Position numbers and translations under genes: made by a program
Source of the DNA: Huintestinicola sp050874005
GTDB taxonomy: Bacteria > Bacillota > Clostridia > Oscillospirales > Ruminococcaceae
Direction of reading: 5' to 3'
NCBI RefSeq assembly: GCF_050874005.1
Contig: NZ_JBNMJV010000007.1
Span: 1 to 64,000 of the forward strand
Length of the DNA stretch: 64,000 nucleotides
Part shown: positions 50,720 through 59,848 of the stretch, piece by piece
Layout: the number at the start of each line of letters is the position of its first letter
Numbering within the stretch: the first letter of the stretch is position 1
Notes under the pieces: generated by a model
Databases searched by the model: none
What the model saw: only the letters and a program-made list of their open reading frames with translations
What the model was told of the DNA's origin: nothing

Positions 50720-52354
50720 ATGTTAATTACGGATTACGCAAAGATACTGAAAAGGGAATTTTCGGGGTATAACGGAAAAAAATTCGGTAAAGACGTTCTT
50801 GCGGGCATTACCGTTGCGGCAGTTGCGCTGCCTCTTGCTCTGGCATTCGGAGTAAGCTCGGGAGCAACGGCGGCTTCGGGACTTGTTACCGCTATTATAT
50901 CGGGACTTATCATCGGCGTGCTTTCGGGCGCTTCATATCAGATAAGCGGACCTACGGGTGCAATGACGGCTATTCTTGTTTCGCTGGTGGCTCAGTACGG
51001 AATGCAGGGTGTTTTTGTGGCAAGTCTTATGGCAGGTATACTCCTGCTGCTCTGCGGCATATTCAAGCTTGGCGGACTTGTTTCTTATCTGCCCTCTCCC
51101 GTTATAACAGGCTTTACAAGCGGTATCGCCATTATCATCGCTCTGGGACAGATAGACAATCTTACGGGTATGAAGTCCTCGGGACTTACAAATCTTGCCA
51201 AGATAGCAAGCTATTTCACTACTCCCCAGACCGTAAATTACACCTCGCTTATCATCGGTCTCTGCGTTATCGTGTTTATGTTCATTTATCCCAAGAAGCT
51301 TGGTCAGTACTGCCCCGCTTCTCTTGCGGCTATCATAATCGCAACTGCGGTAAATCTTATCTGCAAGTTTGACGTTAATACAGTCGGTGCTATCCCCAAG
51401 ACCATTTTCCTTGACGAACGTCTTTCTTTTGCAGAGTTTGATATGAACAATATCGGCGCTCTTATCGTTCCTGCCATTTCAATAGCCGCTCTCGGACTTA
51501 TCGAATCCCTTCTCTGCGGAGCTTCTGCAGGACGTATGAAGAACGAAAAGCTGAACGCCGATGTGGAGCTTGTGGCTCAGGGCGTCGGCAATATCCTCCT
51601 GCCTTTTTTCGGCGGAGTTCCTGCCACAGCAGCTATTGCACGTACAAGCGTTGCCATTAAGAGCGGCGGAGAAACAAGGCTTACTTCCGTTGTTCACGCT
51701 GTTGTGCTGCTTCTTTCGATGTTCGTGCTGGGCGACGTAATGTCAAATATCCCTCTTTCCGCTCTTGCAGGCGTGCTTATTGTAACTGCCTGGAGAATGA
51801 ACGAGTGGGCTACAATCAAGTCCATATTCGGCAAGAAGCTCAAGACCGCTATTTTCCAGTTCCTTATCACAATGGCTGCAACCGTAGTTTTCGACCTTAC
51901 CAAGGCAATTCTTATCGGCGTTGCATTCTCTCTCATTATGTTCGTTGTAAAGGTCTCGGATATGCAGGTAACTGTTGCGGACGTTGACCCCGACAAGCTT
52001 GATATGGATAATGTGGATCCAGAAAAGCTGAAATACACAAGCGTTGTTTATATAACAGGTCCTCTTTACTTCGGAACCTGTGCAAAGCTTGAGGACAAGG
52101 TCTCATCTCTCGGCGACAGCTACAATATCATCTTCTCGATGCGTGGAGTTACCGTTGCGGATATTTCGGGAATTGAAGCTCTCCACGAATACTGCGAGAG
52201 ACTTATTTCTCAGGGAAGAATGGTTTACTTTTCCTGTGTTCAGCCTCCTGTAATGGATCTTTTCGAGCGCACGGGACTTAAAGAAGACCGCTTCAAGCAC
52301 AATATGTTCTTCTGGAGCACAGACAAGGTTTTCGAGCATATTTCAAATCTGTGA
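50720..52354 (+). CDS. SulP-family anion transporter
   Basis: A 544-residue membrane transporter of the SLC26/SulP family, moving sulfate, bicarbonate or other anions, probably with protons or sodium. About 12-14 helices span residues 25-420. The signature GVSSGATAASGLVTAIISGL and the QISGPTGAMTAIL motif are intact. The C-terminal STAS domain is at about 435-544 (TSVVYITGPLYFGTCAKLEDKV, MRGVTVADISGIEAL). The substrate cannot be read from sequence. It is a monocistronic gene with its own promoter and terminator and an unusual leader hairpin. Confidence 0.93.
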   Translation: MLITDYAKILKREFSGYNGKKFGKDVLAGITVAAVALPLALAFGVSSGATAASGLVTAIISGLIIGVLSGASYQISGPTGAMTAILVSLVAQYGMQGVFVASLMAGILLLLCGIFKLGGLVSYLPSPVITGFTSGIAIIIALGQIDNLTGMKSSGLTNLAKIASYFTTPQTVNYTSLIIGLCVIVFMFIYPKKLGQYCPASLAAIIIATAVNLICKFDVNTVGAIPKTIFLDERLSFAEFDMNNIGALIVPAISIAALGLIESLLCGASAGRMKNEKLNADVELVAQGVGNILLPFFGGVPATAAIARTSVAIKSGGETRLTSVVHAVVLLLSMFVLGDVMSNIPLSALAGVLIVTAWRMNEWATIKSIFGKKLKTAIFQFLITMAATVVFDLTKAILIGVAFSLIMFVVKVSDMQVTVADVDPDKLDMDNVDPEKLKYTSVVYITGPLYFGTCAKLEDKVSSLGDSYNIIFSMRGVTVADISGIEALHEYCERLISQGRMVYFSCVQPPVMDLFERTGLKEDRFKHNMFFWSTDKVFEHISNL

Positions 52355-52366
52355 TACATAATACGA

Positions 52367-52406
52367 ACCGGCTGCCGTTCATCACAAACGGCAGCCGGTA
52401 ATTTTT
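52367..52406. terminator. Terminator between sulP and the GH44 gene
   Basis: Perfect 13-bp stem ACCGGCTGCCGTT/AACGGCAGCCGGT (52367-52379/52387-52399) then AATTTTT. The two genes converge on it. Confidence 0.88.
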
Positions 52407-54480
52407 ATTTCTTGTCGAAAAACAGTACATAGCCCATTCCGGTGATAACAGTAAGACACATCAGACTAATGATCACTTTAAGGGGCAGGGGAACCGTTGG
52501 AGAGTCTTCTTTATGATTGCTTTTGCCTGAGCTTTCGGAAGTGATCTCTTCCGAAAGGCTTTCATCGGAAGATACCATAGTTTCCGATGTTACCGGTTCA
52601 TCAGATGTCTGAACGGTAACTTCAGTTTCAATAAGGTCAGGTACAGTTTCGTCGGAAGGCTCGATATAAACATACTCAGAGCTTTCGCTTACGCTGATAT
52701 CGGTTTCTGAGTTTTTCGATTTCTCGGTAGGTTCTGTGTCCGATGTGATATCTGTAACATCGGATTCGGTTTCGGACAGCTCTGTGACCCATACGCTGTC
52801 AGTATCTTCCGTTTCCTCCTCGGGTACAGTACCTCTGAGGATAAGCATATATGCGCTTGTTGTATCGGCGGTAAAGGTGATCTTATTATCGTCGCACTCA
52901 AACATATCGGTATCGGGCTGATATATTTCGGCGCTTTCCTTATCAATTGCAGCTGCGCTTTCCAGTTCGTAAGTGTATTCGTCCGATCTTATCTCTATCT
53001 CAAAATCCTTGCCGTTTACCATCTGCTTGTTGGTAAGGATTATCCTGAGTATTTCCGGGTCGCTGTCGTCAAGAGCAGCATAAACGGAGCTCATATTATC
53101 GTTTCCGTTGTCGGAATATACAAGAGAGGTGCCGAAGCCGCTTCCATTGCCGTCGTAATCGGTGAAAAGATTAAGAGCTGCTTTCTGAAAAGGATAATGC
53201 TCCGTCTGGGGAGACAGGCAGGCAAGATATACCTCCTGGGAAGCAAATGTGCCAAGTGTATCTATTTCGGCAATAGCTCCGCTCATATTATCGCCGCCGC
53301 CGAAATCATACTCCGAAAAGGACAGCCTTGTTTTGGGATAATTCATACGGATAGAAGCCTGAAGCGTGGGGATAATGGGGGTAAACTGCTTGTACATCAT
53401 TACTGTGGAGGAGGTTTCGGTATAGTCCGAGTCCCACAGCGTTCTCACAGACTGCATTCTGAATGCGTTGGATATGTCATCGGTCCCCGTGAGCACATTA
53501 ACGCCTAAAGGCGTCTCAGCTTCGGTGTAATAGTGAACGTCAAGCACATCAAGGAGACGATAACCTTTTTCTGCACTTCTGGCACGCATTTCGCTGAGAT
53601 AGTAGTCGATGAACCAGGAATACTCGTTCTGAGGGTCGGAAAACGCCCGTCCGGAACTGTTGCCCAGATCAATACAGCCTTTGAGACCGCTGACAGACGG
53701 TCCGAAAACAAAAGCGTTGCTGTCAATGGCTTTGACTGCATTAGCAAGCTCGGCGGATCTGTCTACAAGCTCGGCAAAAGTTAAAGGCGGCTCATTCAGC
53801 ACGGGAAAATTCTCCGACCATTTATCAGGCTCGCTGTCTAAGAAATATCCGTTTATACCTCCCTCGGCAGAGGAGCCGAAGCGGTTTACAAGAAAACTTA
53901 CATATTCGTCAACATACACCGTATCGTCGTCGGTATCGGGGTTATTGAGGTATGTATCGTTTTTATTGAATTTCACCTTATGCCATCTTGTGGACTTGGA
54001 AAAATCGTCGTCCGACACGATGCCCATTGAGTCTGCGGCAACATAGCCCATCATTGGCAGGGTAATGAGCTTTACCGGAATGTTGTACATTCTGCTCCTT
54101 GCCGCAAGCTTGTCCGCATAAAGACCGGGTGTAGCCCACTTGGAAGACGGATAATCGTCCACCAGAGAAATATCGTTGGTGTTCATTCCCATTACGCCCG
54201 AATTGGAATAATTTGTCTCCCAGTTATATGTGGACAGGGACACGCCTGTTTGCTTTATAACCGTAGGAGAAATATTCCGGATATCGCCATTGTCGTTGAT
54301 ACCGTAAATATAGGGGCTGATCTTTCTGATGTCCTTGCCCGTATCAACAGTAACGGTCACACCGCCTGTTTCGGGAATAATTTCCACGAACATCTCATTA
54401 TCCGCATATGCTCCGCCTGTAATTCCACAAATAAGCGAGAGTGCGGCGGAGAATGAAATTATCTGTTTATACTTTTTCAT
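52405..54480 (-). CDS. Membrane-anchored glycoside hydrolase family 44 enzyme
   Basis: A 691-residue exported enzyme of the GH44 family (endoglucanase/xyloglucanase, retaining). A signal peptide (about 1-26) is followed by the catalytic TIM barrel. Family landmarks are YIYGIND, NWETNYSNSG, MMGYVAADS, the acid/base Glu217 in FLDSEPDKW, LDVLDVHYYTEAE, and the nucleophile Glu390 in SFSEYDFGGGD. A beta domain follows to about 555, then a 110-residue Glu/Ser/Thr stalk, and a C-terminal membrane helix ending FFDKK. There is no dockerin or CBM, so the enzyme is probably tethered to the cell surface. The promoter is at 54517-54545. Confidence 0.9.
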   Translation of the reverse strand: MKKYKQIISFSAALSLICGITGGAYADNEMFVEIIPETGGVTVTVDTGKDIRKISPYIYGINDNGDIRNISPTVIKQTGVSLSTYNWETNYSNSGVMGMNTNDISLVDDYPSSKWATPGLYADKLAARSRMYNIPVKLITLPMMGYVAADSMGIVSDDDFSKSTRWHKVKFNKNDTYLNNPDTDDDTVYVDEYVSFLVNRFGSSAEGGINGYFLDSEPDKWSENFPVLNEPPLTFAELVDRSAELANAVKAIDSNAFVFGPSVSGLKGCIDLGNSSGRAFSDPQNEYSWFIDYYLSEMRARSAEKGYRLLDVLDVHYYTEAETPLGVNVLTGTDDISNAFRMQSVRTLWDSDYTETSSTVMMYKQFTPIIPTLQASIRMNYPKTRLSFSEYDFGGGDNMSGAIAEIDTLGTFASQEVYLACLSPQTEHYPFQKAALNLFTDYDGNGSGFGTSLVYSDNGNDNMSSVYAALDDSDPEILRIILTNKQMVNGKDFEIEIRSDEYTYELESAAAIDKESAEIYQPDTDMFECDDNKITFTADTTSAYMLILRGTVPEEETEDTDSVWVTELSETESDVTDITSDTEPTEKSKNSETDISVSESSEYVYIEPSDETVPDLIETEVTVQTSDEPVTSETMVSSDESLSEEITSESSGKSNHKEDSPTVPLPLKVIISLMCLTVITGMGYVLFFDKK

Positions 54481-54516
54481 AGGCAGACTCCTAAACTACT
54501 GATAGGATACAAGTAT

Positions 54517-54545
54517 ATTATATACCTGCGCCGAATATTTTTCAA
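54517..54545 (-). promoter_or_regulatory. Promoter of the GH44 gene
   Basis: On the minus strand, TTGAAA (54545-54540), 17 bases, TATAAT (54522-54517). Confidence 0.82.
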
Positions 54546-54563
54546 ATGTAATTTATGGTTATC

Positions 54564-55667
54564 CTACAGGATAAACAGCTTTGCGAAGATACCGAGTACG
54601 GCAAGGAAAATAACGTTCATCAAGGTGAATACTCCAAGAAACTTCTTTATCTGAGCGCCTTCTGAATTAACATAGCTTTTATAGGTGATAAGGCTTGCAA
54701 GAGAAGCAATGAGCGTTCCGAGACCGCCAATATCTGTTCCGAGAATAAGCGCCTTGTAGTTGTCCGTAAAGCCTGACAGCATTACAGCTGCAGGAACATT
54801 TGATATGACCTGGCTGAGAACAAGTGAACATTCATATTCGTGACCGTTCAGAATGGTAATAATGAACTTTGATACTTCGGGAATATTTTTCAGATTTCCC
54901 ACAAAGATGAAAAAGCAGGCAAATGTTACAAGCAGACCGTAATCCACCTTTGAAAAAACGCTGGGCTGAAGTATTGCCACAACAACGCACACGGAAGCCA
55001 GAACATAGATAATATTTATTACCTCAAAGACTGACAGTATGCAGAGAACAAAAAGTATAGCATACAGTACGATATACCTTGGACGCTGGAGCCTGATATT
55101 CTCGTCACCGCTTGGAATGGAAATATTTTCTTTTTTAATAAACATAACCGCAATTGCAAGCATAGCGAAGCTTATCAGGGTGATGGGCAGGGTAATTGAG
55201 AAAAATTCCGCTGCCTTCATTCCCGAGACAGAGAACAGCAGCAAATTCTGCGGATTTCCGAAGGGTGTGAAAGCTCCTCCCATATTTGCGGCAATGGTCT
55301 CTAAAACAATTACATATACGGGGGAACGTCCTATTTTTTCGTACAGCATTAAGGTAAATGGAACGAACGCAATAAGCGCTACGTCATTGGTGATGAGCAT
55401 TGATATGAAAAATACCGTAAATACAAGAGAAGCCGCAAGAACTCTTGTGTTCTTGGCAAGGCGTATAACATTTACGGAAAGCTTTTTGAAAACATTGTTT
55501 TCGGAAAGCCCTCCAACCACAGCCATAAGGCAGAATAAAATTCCGATAAGGTCAGTGTCGATATATTTTACATAGTCCGTTACGGGAACGAACATACAGG
55601 ATATAAAAGCCGCCGCCGCCGAGATTATGGCGACTGTCTCTTTTTTCAAAAGCTCCTTGAAGCTCAA
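54564..55667 (-). CDS. ArsB/SLC13-superfamily anion permease
   Basis: A 367-residue membrane protein of the ion transporter superfamily, with 10-11 helices. Helix-hairpin motifs typical of ArsB/NhaD/CitM proteins are seen: ISMLITNDVALIAFVPF and ANMGGAFTPFGNPQNLLLF, and a repeat-related SNVPAAVMLSGF with GTDIGGLGTLIASLASL. These fit anion or arsenite permeases; the substrate cannot be told from the sequence. It lies 13 bases after a gene for another permease and is probably co-transcribed with it. Confidence 0.85.
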   Translation of the reverse strand: MSFKELLKKETVAIISAAAAFISCMFVPVTDYVKYIDTDLIGILFCLMAVVGGLSENNVFKKLSVNVIRLAKNTRVLAASLVFTVFFISMLITNDVALIAFVPFTLMLYEKIGRSPVYVIVLETIAANMGGAFTPFGNPQNLLLFSVSGMKAAEFFSITLPITLISFAMLAIAVMFIKKENISIPSGDENIRLQRPRYIVLYAILFVLCILSVFEVINIIYVLASVCVVVAILQPSVFSKVDYGLLVTFACFFIFVGNLKNIPEVSKFIITILNGHEYECSLVLSQVISNVPAAVMLSGFTDNYKALILGTDIGGLGTLIASLASLITYKSYVNSEGAQIKKFLGVFTLMNVIFLAVLGIFAKLFIL

Positions 55668-55680
55668 AGTAAAGTCACTC

Positions 55681-56538
55681 CTAAAAAGCAGCGTTTATCA
55701 GAATGCCGCTGAGAACGCCTATGATATAAAGGAAAAGGACAAAAATAAGGTTGTCCTTCAGTTTTTTATTCGCTCTGAATAAAACGGCGAGCCCCATTCC
55801 TGCGCCTGTGCAGAGACCGCCTACAGCGGTTCCGAAGGGAATGCTGCCGTTTGCGTAAAGCTCTGTGATAATGACGGATGCGGCGCAGTTTGGTATCATT
55901 CCCACAAGAGCGGCGGCAAAAGGCTGCCATACGCCCATATTGTTAAGAAAGTTTGATACGTTTTCCTCTCCTGCAAAGCCGATCACAAGCCCCAAAACCA
56001 GATTTATTATAAGGATAAAAAGGAAAATGGAAAGAGTATGCTTCAATGCGGAAAACCATATGCTGTGGTTTTCACAGCCGCAGCCGCTGCACATTTCTTC
56101 AAAGTCCGCCTCATCGTCCTTAGAAAGCATAAATTTTGCCACAAAGGAGAACAGCACACCGCCAATTATGGCTATGATAAGCTTTGCAGCGATAAGCTTC
56201 CAGAGAGAACCTATCTGATCGGGGTGGGCAAGCAGAACGGGAATTGCCTCGTCAGAGGTGGAGATATACACCGCCATAAGAGTGCCTGCACCGATTATGC
56301 GGCTTGCGTAAAGGTTTGAAGCGGCGGCTGAAAATCCGCATTGTGGAACACAGCCCAGCACCGCTCCCACCGCTGCTCCGCCAAGCCTTGAATGTCCGGC
56401 TTTTTCAAGAGCGAGGGAAAGCTTGCCTGCTGCGTGATGTTCAATAAACTCCATCAGAAGAAATGCCGCATAAAGAAAGGGAAGGGTTTTTACCGAGTCG
56501 ATAAGTGCGTCAAGAACCACGTCTATAATAAGCTCCAT
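55681..56538 (-). CDS. Putative metal/metalloid permease (arsenic-efflux/manganese type)
   Basis: A 285-residue membrane protein with about eight helices. Two related half-motifs appear: GCVPQCGFSAAASNLYASR at about 60-78 and GMIPNCAASVIITELYANG at about 212-230; the repeated (P)xC in GxxPxC is a likely substrate-binding feature. A cytoplasmic loop holds MCSGCGCE, which could bind metal. Proteins of this type are annotated as putative manganese or arsenic exporters. It precedes the ArsB/SLC13-type gene with a 13-base gap, so the pair may act together on the same ion. Confidence 0.75.
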   Translation of the reverse strand: MELIIDVVLDALIDSVKTLPFLYAAFLLMEFIEHHAAGKLSLALEKAGHSRLGGAAVGAVLGCVPQCGFSAAASNLYASRIIGAGTLMAVYISTSDEAIPVLLAHPDQIGSLWKLIAAKLIIAIIGGVLFSFVAKFMLSKDDEADFEEMCSGCGCENHSIWFSALKHTLSIFLFILIINLVLGLVIGFAGEENVSNFLNNMGVWQPFAAALVGMIPNCAASVIITELYANGSIPFGTAVGGLCTGAGMGLAVLFRANKKLKDNLIFVLFLYIIGVLSGILINAAF

Positions 56539-56629
56539 AAATTTTCTCCGAACTACAAATATAATTTTACATTATAATTGAAACATATTCTGACCGATTT
56601 GTCAAGATATATTTATATCAATTTTACGG

Positions 56630-57511
56630 TTACTTTACCTCGTTAACAAGCTTTCCGATACCCTGTACCTCGCACTCGATAACATCGCCGCTCTTCAGGT
56701 ATTTCGGCGGCTTGAAACCCATTCCCACACCGCCGGGTGTACCCATTGAAATAATAGTGCCTGCCTTTATGACCATTCCGCTCGAAAGCTCCTCGATGGC
56801 ATAGGGGATATTGTGGATATAAAGAGCGGTATTGCTCTTCTGCCTCAGCTCTCCGTTGACCTTGCAGGAAATGTCAAGCTTGGGCGGGAACTCAAACTCG
56901 TCTGCCGTAACAAGGCAGGGACCCATAGGTGCGAAGCCGTCAAAGCTTTTTCCTCTGAACCACTGCTTGTGTCTCATCTGGATACATCTTGCGCTGACAT
57001 CGTTCATTATAGTGTAGCCGAACACGTATTCTCCTGCATTTTCCGCCTTGACGTTCACAGCGTCTTTTCTGACGATAAATGCCATTTCAGCCTCATAGTC
57101 AAGCTCGGTGACAATGTCGAAATGACCGTTGATATAGTCGCCGCAGGGAACGGCTTCGTTGACGTGCTTTGCAAAGTAAATGGGGTATTTCCGTTCACCG
57201 CCGTATTCAGCGCCCATAACCCCAACGCTTTCCTCTGCGTGATCCTTGAAATTCACTCCGAGACAGATTATATCCCGTGAGGGACGGGGAACGGGGGCAA
57301 GGATCTTCACTTCTGTCAGAGATATACCGCCGGTAAACTCTGAAAGTCTTTCTTTCATAACGCAAAGCTCCTCATCGCTGATATGAGCAGCAAGGGTCTC
57401 CATATCGGGATAATTAACGCCAAGCTCGGAGCAGGGAACTGCTTTCTGTCCGTCGGGTGTAATGACTCCGACTATTTCTTCCGAATTGTATAAAAAAGTA
57501 ATAAGCTTCAA
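56630..57511 (-). CDS. Fumarylacetoacetate hydrolase-family protein
   Basis: A 293-residue FAH-family enzyme, which breaks or decarboxylates beta-keto and acylpyruvate substrates. The metal-binding Glu/Asp residues appear in TELDYEAEMAF and the FAH motif MNDVSARCIQ is present, followed by GKSFDGFAPMGPCLV and the C-terminal ISMGTPGGVGMGFKPPKYLK. The start is TTG 57511, 9 bases after AAGGCGG. It has its own promoter and is separated from the permease gene by 91 bases that contain no clear terminator, so readthrough is possible. Substrate is unknown. Confidence 0.92.
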   Translation of the reverse strand: MKLITFLYNSEEIVGVITPDGQKAVPCSELGVNYPDMETLAAHISDEELCVMKERLSEFTGGISLTEVKILAPVPRPSRDIICLGVNFKDHAEESVGVMGAEYGGERKYPIYFAKHVNEAVPCGDYINGHFDIVTELDYEAEMAFIVRKDAVNVKAENAGEYVFGYTIMNDVSARCIQMRHKQWFRGKSFDGFAPMGPCLVTADEFEFPPKLDISCKVNGELRQKSNTALYIHNIPYAIEELSSGMVIKAGTIISMGTPGGVGMGFKPPKYLKSGDVIECEVQGIGKLVNEVK

Positions 57512-57549
57512 AATAACTGCCGCCTTTCATAGTAAAAGTATACCATACT

Positions 57550-57578
57550 ATTTTAGCATATTTCTACAAAAAAGTCAA
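57550..57578 (-). promoter_or_regulatory. Promoter of the FAH-family gene
   Basis: On the minus strand, TTGACT (57578-57573), 17 bases, TAAAAT (57555-57550). Confidence 0.82.
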
Positions 57579-57619
57579 TCAGAATTTGTTGCCAATAAAA
57601 ATTTTCCTTCGCAAAATGG

Positions 57620-57648
57620 TTGCATTATGTGGAAAAATCTGATATAAT
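57620..57648 (+). promoter_or_regulatory. Promoter of the amino-acid ABC transporter operon
   Basis: TTGCAT (57620-57625), 17 bases, TATAAT (57643-57648). It is divergent from the FAH promoter. Confidence 0.85.
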
Positions 57649-57689
57649 AAAATAAATATTGCTTTTATCCCGAAAGGATTGATCATAAA

Positions 57690-58394
57690 ATGACCACCGA
57701 GGATATTCTTAACGTCACCGGTATACTACTTAATTATCTTGTTCCGACGCTGAAAGTGTTCGGCTTTACGCTTTTGTTCTCCATTCCCCTCGGTATGATA
57801 GCCGCTATGCTTAAAATGTGCCGATTTAAGCCCATATCATGGCTTACAAATGTCTATATCCTGATAATGAGAGGAACTCCTCTTATGCTTCAGGTCATTG
57901 CTGTGTATTACATAATCCCTTATCTGAAGCTTGCGGAGGGACTGCCCGGTCCCATCGCCTCCATACTCGCAGGGATAGATATACGAAGCGAAAACTATAT
58001 GTTCTATGCTGTTCTGGCGGCGTTCTCCCTAAATTATGCTGCATATTTTGCAGAGATATTCCGAGGGGGCATAGAGTCCATACCAAAGGGACAGTACGAG
58101 GCTGCGGCTGCGCTGGGATTTACAAGGAGCCAGACTTTTTTCAGAATAATCCTGCCTCAGGTGGTAAAAAGGATAGTTCCCGCTTCCTCAAATGAGGTTA
58201 TTACACTTGTTAAGGACACTTCCATTGCCAACGTGGTCGCTTATGCGGAGATAACTCTCAAGGCTCGTCAGCAGATGCAGGTGTACAGCTCACTTGTTCC
58301 TCTTATCATTGCAGGCGTTTTCTATTTCGTGCTTGCAACGGTGCTCACATTCCTTTTCTCATTGATCGAGAAAAAGCTCAATTATTACAGGTAA
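57690..58394 (+). CDS. Polar amino-acid ABC transporter permease
   Basis: A 234-residue inner-membrane permease of the HisM/GlnP family. Five helices are visible, and the ATPase-contact EAA loop is intact: QYEAAAALGFTRSQTFFRIILPQ at about 135-157. The N-terminal TLKVFGFTLLFSIPLGMIAA and RGTPLMLQVIAVYY are family signatures. It is followed 18 bases later by its ATPase. No substrate-binding protein is in the operon, so one must be encoded elsewhere or fused to another unit. Confidence 0.94.
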   Translation: MTTEDILNVTGILLNYLVPTLKVFGFTLLFSIPLGMIAAMLKMCRFKPISWLTNVYILIMRGTPLMLQVIAVYYIIPYLKLAEGLPGPIASILAGIDIRSENYMFYAVLAAFSLNYAAYFAEIFRGGIESIPKGQYEAAAALGFTRSQTFFRIILPQVVKRIVPASSNEVITLVKDTSIANVVAYAEITLKARQQMQVYSSLVPLIIAGVFYFVLATVLTFLFSLIEKKLNYYR

Positions 58395-58412
58395 CGGGAA
58401 AGGATATTTGTT

Positions 58413-59177
58413 ATGTCAATGCTTGAAATAAAAAATATCTCAAAAAGCTTCGGCAAGGTTGAGGTGCTGAAAGATATTTCCTTCTCGGTGGAAAAGGGAC
58501 AGGCTGTATCCATAATCGGTCCCTCGGGAAGCGGAAAATCAACTCTGCTCAGAATTGTAAATCAGCTTGAGAAGGCGGACGGCGGCTCTATTTCCATCTG
58601 CGGCACGCCTATGATAACCTGCGGAGAGGACGGAAAGGCTGTTTATGCCGATGCAAAGACGCTCAGAAATGTCCGTCTTAAGATTGGACTTGTGTTTCAG
58701 AATTTTAATCTGTTCCCTCATTTTTCGGTGCTGAGAAATATTACCGAGGCACCCGTATGCGTTCTCGGAATGGACAAAAAGGCTGCCGAAGAAAAGGCTA
58801 TGGAGCTTCTCGGAAAAATGGGACTTTCTTCAAAGGCTGATGAATATCCCTGCAATCTTTCCGGCGGTCAGCAGCAGAGAGTTTCCATTGCAAGAGCGCT
58901 TGCCCTCAGCCCCGAAATGCTGTTCTTTGACGAGCCTACCTCCGCTCTCGACCCCGAGCTTACGGGAGAGATACTTAAAGTTATAAGAAGCCTTGCGGAG
59001 GAGCAGATGACAATGGTAATTGTTACCCACGAAATGGCTTTTGCCAAGGAAGTTTCCGACAGGGTCATATTTATGGACAAAGGCGTTATCATCGAAAACG
59101 GAACTCCAGAGGAGGTTTTTGAGAAGTCGGAAAACGAGCGTACAAAGCAGTTCCTGAAAAGATACAATAACTCATAA
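58413..59177 (+). CDS. Polar amino-acid ABC transporter ATP-binding protein
   Basis: A 254-residue ATPase of the GlnQ/HisP group. Walker A is IGPSGSGKSTLLRIV at about 34-48, the signature is LSGGQQQRVSIARAL, Walker B is MLFFDEPTSALDPEL, and the switch His is in VTHEMAFA. FQNFNLFPHFSVLRNI is the Q-loop region typical of amino-acid importers. It forms the importer with the permease just upstream and ends before a terminator. Confidence 0.95.
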   Translation: MSMLEIKNISKSFGKVEVLKDISFSVEKGQAVSIIGPSGSGKSTLLRIVNQLEKADGGSISICGTPMITCGEDGKAVYADAKTLRNVRLKIGLVFQNFNLFPHFSVLRNITEAPVCVLGMDKKAAEEKAMELLGKMGLSSKADEYPCNLSGGQQQRVSIARALALSPEMLFFDEPTSALDPELTGEILKVIRSLAEEQMTMVIVTHEMAFAKEVSDRVIFMDKGVIIENGTPEEVFEKSENERTKQFLKRYNNS

Positions 59178-59183
59178 GCTTTG

Positions 59184-59220
59184 CAAGGATACCGTATTTC
59201 AGCGGTATCCTTGTGCTGAT
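59184..59220 (+). terminator. Terminator after the amino-acid ABC operon
   Basis: Stem CAAGGATACCG/CGGTATCCTTG (59184-59194/59203-59213) with TGCTGATTTT downstream. Confidence 0.78.
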
Positions 59221-59271
59221 TTTGGTCATAAAAAATTTTAGTGAATTTATCCTAATATCCTTATAAAAGGG

Positions 59272-59300
59272 TTGCATAGAAGAAAGATTTGTGCTATAAT
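59272..59300 (+). promoter_or_regulatory. Promoter of the ruv operon
   Basis: TTGCAT (59272-59277), 17 bases, TATAAT (59295-59300). No LexA box was seen around it. Confidence 0.85.
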
Positions 59301-59345
59301 AAAAGATAACTATGATAAAGCTTTGCTTTTAAGGAGCGTGCTTAT

Positions 59346-59831
59346 TTGATAATTCTCGGAATTGACCCGGGCTATGCCATTGTGGGCTACGGCATTCTGG
59401 ACTATGACGGCTACACCTTCAAGCCCAAGGGCTACGGGGCTATCACCACCGAAGCAGGGGCTGATTTTCCCCTGAGACTGCTGGACATTTACAACGATAT
59501 GAAAACCGTTATAACCAAGTACAAGCCCGACGCTATGAGCATTGAAAAGCTCTTCTTCAACACCAATCAGAAAACGGGCATTGATGTGGCTCAGGCAAGG
59601 GGGGTTATCGTTCTTGCGGCGGCTGAAAGTGGTATTCCTATTTATGAATATACACCTTTGCAGGTGAAGCAGTCCGTTGTGGGTTACGGCAGAGCGGAGA
59701 AAAAGCAGGTCATGGAGATGACAAGAAGCATTCTCGGTCTCGCAAGAGTGCCGAAGCCCGACGATACCGCCGATGCACTTGCCTTGGCGATATGTCACGG
59801 ACATTCATCATCTGCCATCAGCTTCGGATAA
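59346..59831 (+). CDS. ruvC: Holliday junction endonuclease RuvC
   Basis: A 161-residue resolvase that cuts Holliday junctions symmetrically. The catalytic acids are visible: Asp7 (ILGIDPGYAIVGYG), Glu67 (SIEKLFFN), and the C-terminal pair around Asp139-Asp143 (KPDDTADALALAICH). TTG is the start, 9 bases after AAGGAG. It heads a ruvC-ruvA-X-ruvB-Y operon driven by the promoter at 59272-59300. Confidence 0.95.
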   Translation: MIILGIDPGYAIVGYGILDYDGYTFKPKGYGAITTEAGADFPLRLLDIYNDMKTVITKYKPDAMSIEKLFFNTNQKTGIDVAQARGVIVLAAAESGIPIYEYTPLQVKQSVVGYGRAEKKQVMEMTRSILGLARVPKPDDTADALALAICHGHSSSAISFG

Positions 59832-59848
59832 GGAAAGGAATGTAAATT

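Noticed and set aside
59230..59345. LexA/SOS box before ruvC
   Set aside because: No CGAACRNRYGTTYC-like sequence is present.
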